NCBI RefSeq assembly: GCF_030052815.1
Contig: NC_079503.1
Span: 50,944,735-51,008,734, forward strand
Direction of reading: 5' to 3'
Length of the DNA stretch: 64,000 nucleotides
From: Hevea brasiliensis
Taxonomy: Eukaryota; Streptophyta; Magnoliopsida; Malpighiales; Euphorbiaceae
Shown here: piece by piece, positions 24,345 through 35,190 of the stretch
Position numbering within the stretch: the stretch's first letter is position 1
Layout of the letters: each line of letters starts with the position of its first letter
Notes under the pieces: generated by a model
What the model saw: only the letters and a program-made list of their open reading frames with translations
Databases searched by the model: none
What the model was told of the DNA's origin: nothing
Position numbers and translations under genes: made by a program

Positions 24345-25436
24345 TGAGAAAAGGTCGTGAAGCCTACCTAGCACATGTGGTGGATACTAGGCGGCTAAGC
24401 CAAACTTTAGTGACATACCCACAGACAGAGACTTCCTGCAGGTATTTCTGAAGAGTTTCTGGTTTGCCACCGAAAGGGAAGTCGAATTTGCTATTGAGAC
24501 ACTGCCGGCACAAAGACCCATTTCCATTGCTCCTTATAGGATGGCACCCATCGAATTGAGAGAGTTGAAAACTCGGTTGCAAGAGTTGTTAGATAAGGGG
24601 TTCACACGCCCAAAGGTGTCACCATGGGGAGCTCCAAAGGTCGTTTGTAAAGAAGAAGGATGGGACTTTGAGGCTATGTATTGATTATCTAGATTGAATA
24701 AAGTGACTATGAAGAACAAATATCCGTTGCCTAGAATTGATGATCTGTTTGATCGGTTGAAGGAGCAGGAGTATTTTCTAAGATTGATCTCGCATCGTGG
24801 TATCATCGATTGAGGGTGAAGGATGCAGATGTGCCAAAGACTGCATTCAGTACCCGATAATGGCATTATGAGATCCTAGTGATGCCCTTTGGCCTAACAA
24901 ATGCACCAAAAAGATTCATGGACCTTATGAACCGTATCTTCCATCCATACTTAGATCAGTTCGTAGTGGTCTTTATTGATGATATTTTGGTGTATTCCAA
25001 GACCAGGGAAGAACATGATGAGCATTTGAGGATTGTTCTGCAAACCCTGAAAGAAAAGAAGCTGTATGCTAAGTTGTCCAAATGTGACTTTTGGCTGAAT
25101 GAGATTGCATTCCTTGGACACATAGTGTCAGCTGATGGGATTAGGGTGGATCCCAAGAAAATAGAAGCAATGATGGAATGGAAGCCTCCCAGAAACACAA
25201 CTGAGGTCAGAAGCTTCTTGGGGCTAGCTGGGTATTACAGGAGATTTGTGAAGGGATTTTCCCTAATAGCTGCTCCAATGACCAAGTTGTTACACAAGAA
25301 TGTCAGATTTGACTGGAATGACAAGTGTCATACCAGTTTTGAGAAGTTGAAGGCTATGTTGACAGAGGCACCAGCAGCACAACAAGGTCGAGAAAAGACT
25401 TTGTGGTCTACAGTGATGCCTCACATAATGGGTTAG
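24345..25436 (+). pseudogene. Element B reverse transcriptase, N-half broken, C-half open
   Basis: From 24345 to about 24870 RT is recognisable only in pieces in different frames: SIAPYRMAPIELRELKTRLQ, a TRPKVSPWGAP segment, [20 protein letters not shown], with stops between. The [14 protein letters not shown] catalytic segment is damaged ([10 protein letters not shown]). From 24879 the frame is open and holds [20 protein letters not shown], the FIDD box in [13 protein letters not shown], and the thumb region [16 protein letters not shown]. It ends in unrelated residues at 25436 because of a frameshift near 25372-25400 before RNase H. RT copies element RNA to DNA; this copy cannot. Confidence 0.88.
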
Positions 25437-26531
25437 GGTGTGTATTGATGCAAGAGGGGAAGGTGGTCGCTTATGCTTCCAGGCAGCTAAGGCCACATGA
25501 ACAGAATTACCCTACCCATGATCTAGAGCTTGCAGCAATTATCTTCGTGATCAAGATATGGAGGCATTACTTGTATGGTGAAAAGTGCTACATTTACACA
25601 GACCACAAAAGCCTGAAATACTTGCCAACCCAGAAGGAGCTCAACCTTAGACAGAGACGATGGATTGAGTTCCTGAAGGACTATGATTGTGTAATTGACT
25701 ACCATCCTGGGAAGGCAAATGTAGTTGCTGATGCTTTGAGCAGAAAATCCATAACAGCCTTGAGATCATTGAATGCTCGTCTATCTTTGGTTCGTGATGG
25801 AGCTATCTTGGCTGAGTTGCAAGTGAGGCCAAACCTGCTACAGCAGATTTTAGATGGGCAGAAGGTAGATGAGAAGCTAATGGCTATTATGAGCAAAATC
25901 CCAGAGGGAAAAGCAACTGACTATGAGGTGAAAGCAGATGGGTGTCTGTACTACAAAGGAAGACTGTGTGTACCAGATGATGGAGAATTGAAGGCCACTA
26001 TTCTAAAAGAGGCACACACCAGTGTATATGCTATGCACCCAGGAAGTACAAAGATGTATCATGATTTGAAGCTTCAGTATTGGTGGCCTGGTATGAAGAG
26101 GGATATAAGTGGCTATGTGACTAAATGCTTGACATGTCAGCAAGTCAAGGCAGAACATCAAGTTCCATCAGGTTTGCTACAGCCTATACGCATACCTAAA
26201 TGGAAATGGGATCGGGTCACCATGGATTTTGTAAGTGGCCTACCTCTCACCCGGAAGAAGCATGATGCAGCATGGGTGATAGTTGATAGATTGACAAAGT
26301 CAGCACACTTTCTGCCAGTTAGGACTGACTACTCACTAGAGAGGTTAGCAGAATTGTATATCAGTGAGATAGTTAGACTACATGGAATTCCACTTTCCAT
26401 CATATCTGATCGAGACCCAAGATTTACATCGAGATTTTGGAAGAAGTTGCATGAATCCTTGGGTACACAACTCCATTTCAAAGATGACTTTCCATCCTCA
26501 GACGGATGGGCAATCCGAAAGAGTAATCTAG
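25403..26531 (+). pseudogene. Element B RNase H and integrase zinc-binding/catalytic core
   Basis: A long open frame from 25403. RNase H: D5 (YSDASHNG), E42 (DLELAA), D67 (YTDHKSL), then DALSRK. Integrase: HHCC pattern ([21 protein letters not shown]), first catalytic aspartate in TMDFVSGLP and second in [10 protein letters not shown]. Just before the glutamate motif there is a one-base shift, so [12 protein letters not shown] is read out of frame as [12 protein letters not shown]; the GAA codon of the catalytic glutamate survives at 26517-26519 in the original frame. In that frame the next codons end with ATC-TAG (26526-26531), directly before the 75-bp insertion. The open frame in its shifted form stops near 26575 inside that insertion. 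Confidence 0.9.
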
Positions 26532-26606
26532 GTAAACAATTGAAACCAATGAAATTGATACAAATATTGAATTGAAATGATAACAATAACGTGAAATATA
26601 TGTCAG
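26532..26606 (+). other. 75-bp intron-like insertion in B integrase
   Basis: In element A the integrase reads without a gap from GQSERVIQ into ILEDML. In B the same junction holds 75 extra bases that begin GTAAAC and end TGTCAG, between codon 26529-26531 (TAG, probably once CAG) and GTC at 26607. GT...AG ends, AT-rich content, a phase-0 position and a CAG|GT-like context all fit a spliceosomal intron. It also contains stops in the coding frame. It is short for a plant intron, though not impossibly so. Alternatives are a small filler insertion or a mis-repair. There is no target duplication that I can see beyond the AG and GT shared with the borders. Confidence 0.5.
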
Positions 26607-27368
26607 GTCCTTGAGGATATGCTGAGGAGTTGTGTCATTGAGTTTGAGGGAAGTTGGGATAGATACCTCCCACTGGCAGAGTTTGCATACAACAATAGCT
26701 ACCAAGCTAGCATTCAAATGGCCCCATATGAAGCACTGTATGGGAGAAAATGTAGAACTCCAGTGTGCTAGACTGAATTGGGCGAAGACAAACTGGTAGG
26801 GCCAGACCTGGTGAAACAGGCTGAGGAGAAGGTAAAATCAATCAAAGCCAACTTAAAGGTTGCCTCAAATGCATGTAAATCTTATGCCGACCTGAAGAGA
26901 AAAGAAATAGAATATGTGGTTGGCGATAAAGTGTTCCTCAAGGTGTCACCATGGAAGAAAGTGTTGAGGTTTGGAAGAAAAGGTAAGTTGAGCCCTAGGT
27001 TCATTGGCCCATATGAAGTCATTGAACGTGTGGGTCCAGTGGCCTATAGACTAGCTTTACCACCAGAGCTGGACAAGATTCACAATGTGTTTCACGTATC
27101 CATGCTCAGAAGATACCGCTCAGATCCTTCACATGTCATCTCCAGAGAAGAAATTGAAATACAACCGGATTTGACATATGAAGAAGAACCTCTACGGATC
27201 CTGGCTCGGGAAGTAAAAGAATTGAGGAACAAGCAAATTCCACTGGTGAAAGTGCTTTGGAGGCACCACAACACCGAGGAGGCAACTTGGGAAAGTGAAG
27301 AAACGATGAGGCAACAGTTCCCTCAACTGTTTGCATCAGGTAAATTTCGAGGACGAAATTTAAATTAG
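26607..27368 (+). pseudogene. Element B integrase C-terminal part with GPY module and chromodomain-like tail
   Basis: Resumes [17 protein letters not shown] in phase with the pre-insertion frame. It runs to a TAG at 26769-26771 (TGG to TAG in the CRTPVCW motif), then is open from 26772 to 27368. Visible are [20 protein letters not shown], the GPY module FIGPYEVIERVGPVAYRLAL, and the chromodomain-like tail LVKVLWRHHNTEEATWESEE ending QQFPQLF. It is closely similar to the matching part of element A, so the two belong to related lineages. The family role is integration and chromatin targeting. The single nonsense separates this part from the core. Confidence 0.9.
27342..27361. repeat. Inverted repeat beside the PPT of B
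   Basis: AAATTTCGAGGACGAAATTT: perfect 8-bp arms around AGGA. It lies at the very end of the coding frame, a few bases before the PPT, exactly as in element A. Confidence 0.85.
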
Positions 27369-27378
27369 AGGGGAAGAG
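27367..27378 (+). promoter_or_regulatory. Element B polypurine tract
   Basis: AGAGGGGAAGAG directly upstream of the 3' LTR (one T between). Confidence 0.88.
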
Positions 27379-27379
27379 T

Positions 27380-28419
27380 TGTAACACCCTCCCGGTAACC
27401 ACTCCGTACATTCTACTGTTCCGGTGACCGATGTCGGTCCGGACAGCTAGAACGTCCGGAAAAATATTTAAATTAAAGTCGGGAATCATAATTAACTCAA
27501 ATATTAATAAGAAACACTTAGTAAAAATTTTAGAAATAAAATACAACCAAGTAAAATGAGCCGGTGCCCTAGCGATGGGTAACCAGAGGGAAGTTGCGGT
27601 TCTCGCAACGAGGAGCCCTAGACCCAGGGGAAAAATTGTAAAATAATTTTTGGGACTCCAGAGAAGGGTTACTGAGGTTCCCATGGCATTAGAATGCCAA
27701 GAAAATACCTAGAAAATTTTTTCAATCGGTACAGACAATTTTGACCCGTTAAGCCAAACGGAGGGCATTTTGGTCATTTCGCCTTCAGAGGTGATTTTTC
27801 GCCGACTTGTCCAGTTGAGTAAATAATTAATATGACATAAAATATGAATAAACATTACTAAAAATTAAATTGGAATTGAGTAGTGGAGAAAAGAGAAGAA
27901 AAATCAATAAATTGCAAATTATGACATCAATGTGATGTCATTTAAAACTTCCAACCAATCACAATTAATCTACCATTTGACTAACTATTAAAAGAGATAA
28001 GAGAAGACCAAATTCAACAAAGAAATCAGCAGCCATCCTTCTCTCCTTTGTGCAGCCGAAATTCCTTCCCTCCTTCCTCCATTGATGTGCCATCAAAAGC
28101 TTAATTTCTCCTTTGTTTCCACCATAAAATCATAACCTAGCTTCACTAAAATTTGCCCTAGCACCTTGCTAAAGCCTTTGGCAGCCAACAAGAGGAAGAA
28201 AAGTGAAGTTTAGGGGCTTGGAAAATTCTGCCACTTGAGGTTAGTGCATATATACACTTAAAACTTTTAATTTCTATGTTAAGGACTTGAAACCAACAAG
28301 TATTTGTGAATGAAATGAACCAAACTCATGTGTATGTCCAATATAGAATTCGGCAGCCCTATTGAAGGTATAGGAATAAGTGTTTTGTTGGTCTTAAAGT
28401 GGACTAAAAATGATGTTGA

Positions 28420-28490
<71 letters not shown>

Positions 28491-30548
28491 TGATGAATTG
28501 GTATGCTAACTAAGGCACCTTGTAGAAATTATATTGTGAAGCTAGGGTTTTGGGAAGTAAAAATTAGCTTGGCTTATGAAATTGTTAAAGTACATCCTAA
28601 TGGTCAATTAGTGACCATTTGAAGGAATTTGACCTTAATTGGGACTGGAATGAAGCATGGCAAAGGGAAGGTGTGTGCTGCCTAGAGGGTGCAGAATGGT
28701 GACTGAAAATTCAGTCCAATTACACAGCCATAACTTTGGCTGTGTTAGTCCAATTGGTGTTTGGCCAATTGGACATGAAACTAGGTTTATAATGGCACAT
28801 TTTTGCTGAAGAAACCATGCCCAAAGGACCAAAGCAAGAGGACCAAAACTTGGCCCCAATCCGGAACCCTGAAACTGATTCTGCAGAATTGGCCAAATGA
28901 ACAGTAACTGTTCATTTGGCCATAACTCACTTTAGATTTGGTCAATTGACCTGAAATTTTTACAGCAACAAGTTAAGACATAGACAAACAACTTTCATGA
29001 AGGAACCTACCCCAAATTATGGCCAGAACCCATCCAACCAAGTGACTCTAGTTACTGTTCATGCACTGTAGATATGGTAATTTTCTGCAGAATGCACATT
29101 CGGCCAGCTTGGGTCTTTGGACCATATCTAGAGCTACAAAACTCCAAATGGAGTGATTCAAAAAAGGAAATTCAACTAGACAAAATAAGGAACAACTTTC
29201 ATGTTTTACATTTCTTCAAATTCCTACAGTAACAGTGTCCAATGGAACAGTGAAGTTGACTCATCAAAACTGAAAATTCTGCTTGTGTTGAGTTACACTT
29301 TGGAATGGTATTAACACTTAATGCCAACAAGTTTTAAACACCAAATGTGGTATGTTGGGAGTGCCAAAGTCAATGTACACATTTTTATTCTCAAAGTCAA
29401 CATTTTTGTTGACCAATGATGAATAGTGACCCCAAAAATTTGAAATTCACAAATTGAAGAATTTAAAAGTTTCAAATGCCCTAGTATACCTAACAAGATT
29501 GGTTTGGATAGTTTGGCATGCCAATAGGGTTCAGTTAGCAGTACTGCACATGGCAAAAATGCCATTCTGTGATTTCATGGCTTTTAGCCATTCTGACTTT
29601 GCATTGAGACTTGGCCTTGTGCCTGAGATTATTTACAGCTTGGTAGCTGTTCTGTTGCACACCGGGTGATGCATATGCGACCGATGGTGTGACGGCCCGA
29701 GGTACTAGATACCCAGTGCCGGTTTACCCATTATCCAGTCCAGTCGTCTAGTGTAGGTTACTTGGGCAACCAAATGAATGAAAATGAGCAATGTAGAAGA
29801 AATAAATGAAAGGATATACAAATACATGACAAACAAAACATGTACATGCAATACATATTTATATCTGTTATTTCTTGTTATTTTATTATTGCACCACTAA
29901 GCATTATTGCTTAGCGCGTTGCTTTTGCCACGCGTAGGTACTGGAGATCCCGATCGTGAGCCCAGAGACCACGCATGGGTGAGTCCATCCTGCAGTTCTG
30001 CGCAGTGTCCGTGTCACCTCACTACCTGCAGTGCATTGGTAGGGCACTAGGTGTCATTTTGTCATTTTGATATTTTGTAGCAGATTTTTACTTTTTCATA
30101 TGTATTTGAACTCATGTAATATATTTTGATGTCCATGTAAATAATGAAAGTTATGACTATGAATGCAAAATTTGAGCATGTATTTATCGCTTGTATATGA
30201 GAAATGGATGTTTGTGAAATGAAAAGATTATTGAGAATTTGCTATTGAGAAATATTGTTGAGATTTTGGATATTGGAGTTTGAGATGATGGAATAAAAAT
30301 ATTAGAAGTGTTTTTAACAGGTTCCGAAGAACGGTTTTCTCCATTTTTAGCCGGTACTCCGCCGGATTTGCTTTAAAATTTTCGGAACCTAAATGAATGA
30401 TACTTTTGATAAATGGTTTAAATAAATTGTATTTCATAAATTATATGCAAAAGCATGATATAAATTAATTGAGGAATATTAGAGTGTGCCGGTACACTGT
30501 GTGGCATTACTTACTCGGGTATACTGTACACGGGTAAGGGGTGTCACA
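27380..30548 (+). repeat. Element B 3' LTR (3169 bp)
   Basis: Starts TGTAACACCC after the PPT and ends GGTGTCACA before the TSD TTAAT. It matches the 5' LTR closely by eye. Differences include scattered transitions near the start, a longer (TA)n tract at 28422-28488 and a small rearranged patch near 29631. Confidence 0.93.
28422..28488. repeat. (TA)n microsatellite in B 3' LTR
   Basis: About 67 bases of pure TA. It accounts for nearly all of the length difference between the two LTRs of B. Confidence 0.95.
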
Positions 30549-31351
30549 TTAATGAAGACCATTTATGCAAATCATGGCTTGAAGATGGACCTTTGAAGCT
30601 TGCATGAAGGGATGGCAATAGTGGAAAATGGAGAGAAAACAATTCGGCAATGTTAAAGGGAGAAGATGAAGATGATTTTAGTGCTGCCCTTCTTGTCCGC
30701 TAATATTTAAATAGTCCCCTTAGTGCTCCACTTAATCTTAATTAATCATTTAAATAATCCTAAATTTCCCTAATTGCAATTAACACCCTAATTTCTCACT
30801 ATTTACATTATATGTCAAGTTTCTCATTTTCATGGCATTTTCAAAATTTAATACTACTAATTTTTCATGGACATTTAGGTCAAAAGTCAACTCTATGTGT
30901 CAAATGACCAAAATGCCCCTATTCGGCTTGTATTCCCTATTTTTCGGTAACACTAATTTTTTTATCTGTTTCTCGATTTTTCGTTTTTATTTATACTAAT
31001 TCATTAATTTTTTTTTGACATTTCTAATGTCAATTATACTTCAATTAGTCTTTAATTATATTTCGAAACTTAATTCCAAGGGTTCCCCACGATCCCGGGG
31101 TCAGCTATTGCCTGCGCCGTAACTTTCCGGTGCAGTCACCCATCGCTTCGGTGTCGGCTCGTTTAACTTAGTTTCACTTTCTCTCTTTTCTATTTTTTTA
31201 ATTTTTTTTGTATTTTCTTTTTATTTATTTCATCATTTTATGCCTGTTTATTATCATTGAAGTGTAGTTTCAGACATCCTGACTTGTCCGGACCGACATT
31301 AGGTCACCGGAGTAGTCGAATGTACGGACTACGTAAAGTGAGGGCGTTATA
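30549..31351 (-). repeat. Element C 5' LTR, piece 4 (outer end)
   Basis: Follows element B after its TSD. It resembles the outer ends of the A and D LTRs, including the segment around CTTAACTTAGTTTCACTTTC and the end TCCGGACCGACATTAGGTCA, and terminates GGCGTTATA at 31351. No gene. Confidence 0.8.
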
Positions 31352-32130
31352 GTCTTAATTTTACTGCAATTGACTTTTTAAATTAAAAATTAGGAACACA
31401 ATAACATATGATAATTATATTTAGTAATTATATTACATCTATTTAAAAAATACAAAAAATACTTAATATTGACTTTTCTCTTTCAAAAAAATAAAAATTA
31501 ATGGATAAGCATTACCTTTTAATAATTTGAAATGTTTAAAAAAAATTTAATCATTAATTTCCCATAAAAATTCAAATATGCTTGATTCTAATTTAGAACA
31601 GATATTTTAAAGAAAATTAAACTTTTAATTATAGTAATAATTGGATAATTATTATAATATTAGTTGAATTTTAAAATTAAATGTCTTGAGTTGTCAAATT
31701 ATTAGCAATTAAATACTAAATTTAATTGCAGTAAATATATTCAAAAGTATTTTACTTTCCTTTAAAGTAACTGCCATTGACTTTTAAATGAAAAAATAAG
31801 AAACTTGTAATGAAAGAGAATTATGTTTAGTAATCAGTATTTTTTTATTATTTAAATTTGAAAGATCAAAATAATTAAGAATCATATTTAAAAATAAAAT
31901 TATATAATAATTATATATTATAACTGTTTAAGAAATATAGAAAAATTGTTATCAATAAATTTAATTAAAAATTGCTACTTGCTTTAAATGTAACAAATTT
32001 AAAATCCCATCTCTTCTTAAATTTATTTTATAAAATCTGAGCAACCTCTTAATCAGAAAACGAACATGGAATATACATAAATTAACATATGTGTGTTCAT
32101 TGAGTATAATTAATAAATTAATATGATTAA

Positions 32131-32178
32131 CTCTTAGTTTTTCTTATCTCTAATTAAATGAAGCTTTTCTAGACATTT

Positions 32179-32256
<78 letters not shown>

Positions 32257-32577
32257 GCTACTTATTATAATATTAAAATATAATAATTATATAATTTGTA
32301 ACTTACATATACATAATTAGGGAATTAACAACTTAATCATAATTTATAGAAATTGTATCATTAATTAATTTTTCTAAATAATAATAAAATAATAAAACAT
32401 AACATGATTAATATTAACTAAATTAATAATATTAATTACTTACTAATATACAATAAAAATATCAAAAAAATAATGAAAATTGAAAATAATAATAATATTA
32501 ATATAAATTTATTGTTTACCATAACTATGAAAATAAATTTTTATTTCATTTCATTTTTTCACAATTCATTTTATATA
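32131..32577. repeat. Segmental duplication, copy 1
   Basis: Co-linear with 32990-33365: both have AGTTTTTCTTAT, then a TAA run, TAGCTACTTATTA, AACTTAATCATAATTTA, ATTAATTAATTTTTCTAAAT and AACTATGAAAATA in the same order. It is diverged by substitutions and small indels. Confidence 0.75.
32180..32256. repeat. (TAA)n microsatellite
   Basis: About 77 bases of TAA repeats inside duplication copy 1. Confidence 0.95.
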
Positions 32578-32989
32578 GCATTCAATAAATAATTAAAAAT
32601 ATGTCTTTATTAAAAGAATAATAAAATAAGATAAATAAAAATAAAATAACATTAAAGTAAATTAAAAATTATTAAATATATAAAAGAGAGAAAAAGAAAG
32701 CAAAGTATTTAACTTCATGTTACTACTTTCATAGCATAATTTTAAACTATTTTATTAATTTTAAGATATATATAATTATTAAATTTTTACAATTAAATGA
32801 AATAATTAAAAATTTAAGAATTATTAAATAAGAAATTTGTAAAATTATTAAAATATGTCTAATATTTTTAATTAATTAACCATAAAAATTGTGATAATAA
32901 TGATAATAGTAAAAATAATTAATGGTAATAATTAATTACATTAATTAATATAATTATTAAATATAACCTCTCTATATGTATAAAATAAA

Positions 32990-33026
32990 GAGTTTTTCTT
33001 ATATCTAATTAAATTAAAGTTTCTTC

Positions 33027-33059
<33 letters not shown>

Positions 33060-33359
33060 GTAGTAGCTACTTATTACAATATTAAAGCAATAACTAAGTA
33101 AATAGTTTGTAACTTATATACACATAATTAGAAAATTAATAACTTAATCATAATTTAAAAAACTCGTATCATTAATTAATTTTTCTAAATCATAATAAAA
33201 CAATATAACATAATTAATATTAACCAAAGTAATAATATTAATTATTTATTAATATATATAAAAAATATAAAAAAAATAACAATTAAATATTGATATAAAT
33301 TTCCTATTTGCCGTAACTATGAAAATACATTTTTATTTCAGTTTATTTTTTCATAATTC

Positions 33360-33365
<6 letters not shown>
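32990..33365. repeat. Segmental duplication, copy 2
   Basis: Diverged second copy of 32131-32577, about 860 bases downstream. It includes a shorter TAA run (33027-33067, ending in TAGTAG). Confidence 0.75.

Positions 33366-33422
<57 letters not shown>
33361..33422. repeat. (TA)n microsatellite
   Basis: About 60 bases of TA at the end of duplication copy 2. Confidence 0.95.
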
Positions 33423-33425
<3 letters not shown>

Positions 33426-34140
33426 CAAGAATCTTGGTCCTAATTTAGAATATATATTTTAAAAGAAATTAAATTTAATTAAAACTATTTAGGAAATATA
33501 AATAAATTTTAATGTTGACCTTTCATTTTTCTTTAAATTGAAGATTAATTACCTTTAAAATTTCAATAATTAATTTCTCATAAGAATTCAAATATCACCT
33601 GATTCCTAATTTTAATTTAAAGCATATATTTTAAAAGAAATTACACCTAATAAAAATTTTTTATCATTAATTTCTAAAAAAAATTCAAATATCCCTTGAT
33701 TCTTAGTTCTAATTTTAAACAGATATTTTAAAGGAAATTAAATCTAATTATAGCAAGTAATAATTTTTCATTATTTAAATTTGGAAGATCATATTAATTA
33801 AGAATTATATTTAGAAAATTAAATTATATAATAATTATATATTACAACTATTTAGGAAATATAGATAAAATTTAATTTTCATCTTTTTTTTAAATAACCT
33901 TTAATAATTAGACATCTTTTAGAAAAATAAATTATTAATTTCTCACAAATATTCAAATATTCTTGATTCTTGGTTCTAATTTGGAACAGATATTTTAAAG
34001 AAAATTAAATTTAATTAAAATTATTCAGGAAATATAAATAAAATTTGATGTTGACCTTTCATTTTTTTTTAAAAAAATTAAAGATATTTAAATTTAGAAG
34101 TTATATAATAATTATATATTTCAATTCTTTAGAAAAATAC

Positions 34141-35154
34141 TAAAAAGATTAGGTCTCCAAGGCAGAGTCTAGTTACCATTCTTTTCTTCTTCTTCTTCTT
34201 CATTTTATTAGTGTTTTGCTTTAAAATAACAATCTCCCTTGTGATTCTTTCTGGATTCCGACTTCTTCTGCCACTCTTTATGGTAATTTTCTATGTTTTT
34301 TTTTTCATTTTACTTGGTTACACTCGGTTCTGTGCTTTGTTTCTTGTTGGGATTGTTGATTTTCTACTTAATTTCTCTAAAAAGAAAAATATTTCAACTT
34401 TATTTTCAAAGAATATGGAAAACTTTTCTTACTAAGAAAATTGTTTTTTTAGGCTTGTTCTTTTACAAGAACAGAATCATTCTATTCTAATGTCAGTTAA
34501 ACAAAAACTGCCTTTATTTATTTATTTATTTTTAATACTATGGGAGGCATGTTTTATTTATTGAGGTGAATCTTATGATGGATCTTCCTAGTATTTGATT
34601 TGCAAATTTGAGATTGTAGTGTTGACGTAATAATATGTTTGTGGTACAATCTCCAAATGAAGATCCATGGCCTACAGTGACTTCTTTGCCTCACTTCAAG
34701 TCTGAAGAATCATTATAATTCACAAATGATAGAATTTGGATCACAGAGAATAGAATATTATTCCCTTAATTTCTTATACTCAAGAAATTAAACTTTGATA
34801 TTGATAAAAAAGAAAATATGTGTATTTAGGCATATTGAATATCCTTTTTATGTGTATTTAGGCAGTAAAATTTTAAATTTAGAACATAACTTAAAAATTA
34901 AATCAGGGAAAAAAATTACTATCAATAAAATTGACAAATGAGGTAAGGGAAAAAATTGCTAGTAATAAATTCAATTTAATATAATTGGCATATGTGGAAA
35001 GAAGAAAATATTGCTAGCAATAAATTCAATTTAATATTACCACTTGGCATTTTTACTTAGCACAGGAGAAAATTTGACTACTTTAAATATTACCACGTGG
35101 CATAAATATAATAGTTTTAAAATCTTATATGGCAGCACAAGGAGAACACCACTC

Positions 35155-35190
<36 letters not shown>

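Larger units (their letters stand above)
19443..30548 (+). mobile_element. Element B: full-length Ty3/gypsy chromovirus, young LTRs, decayed gag-pol
   Basis: An 11.1-kb element flanked by perfect TSDs TTAAT (19438-19442 and 30549-30553). Order: 5' LTR (19443-22584), PBS, gag, protease, RT, RNase H, integrase, chromodomain-like tail, inverted repeat, PPT, 3' LTR (27380-30548). The two LTRs look nearly identical by eye; most of the length difference is a (TA)n tract. In contrast, gag-pol carries many stops and frameshifts, worst between 23441 and 24880, and a 75-bp intron-like insertion in integrase. That contrast suggests the element moved while already defective. It is inserted in the LTR of element C. 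Confidence 0.93.
1..31351 (-). mobile_element. Element C: old Ty3/gypsy (Tekay-like) element, 5' end only, three insertions in its LTR
   Basis: The visible part is gag start, leader, PBS and 5' LTR. The LTR starts TGTCACACC at 294 and ends GGCGTTATA at 31351 (an expected CA end changed to TA). Three insertions (J, A, B) sit inside the LTR. Removing them and one copy of each TSD leaves about 4.7 kb. The joined LTR is co-linear with solo LTR D (44333-48342) and more distantly with the LTRs of A. The TSD on this side would be GTCTT (31352-31356); its partner is outside the window. C must be older than J, A and B. Its 3' end, pol and second LTR are not visible. Confidence 0.8.
31352..34140. other. 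AT-rich intergenic DNA with diverged repeats, no gene seen
   Basis: Extremely AT-rich with no open frame of note, no LTR termini and no recognised protein. It holds a segmental duplication (32131-32577 and 32990-33365), TAA and TA microsatellites, and several diverged copies of a short unit around GATATTTTAAAG (near 31600, 33620, 33720 and 33990). It may be old, decayed transposon or matrix-like intergenic DNA. I cannot identify it further. Confidence 0.7.

Noticed and set aside
22585..27378. Integrated plant pararetrovirus instead of a retrotransposon
   Set aside because: Integrase, PPT, LTRs and TSDs are present, and no movement or coat protein is seen.
34211..34490. Hydrophobic open frames that might encode a small membrane protein
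   Set aside because: The hydrophobicity follows from T-rich sequence, two overlapping frames look equally hydrophobic, and there is no related copy or gene context.
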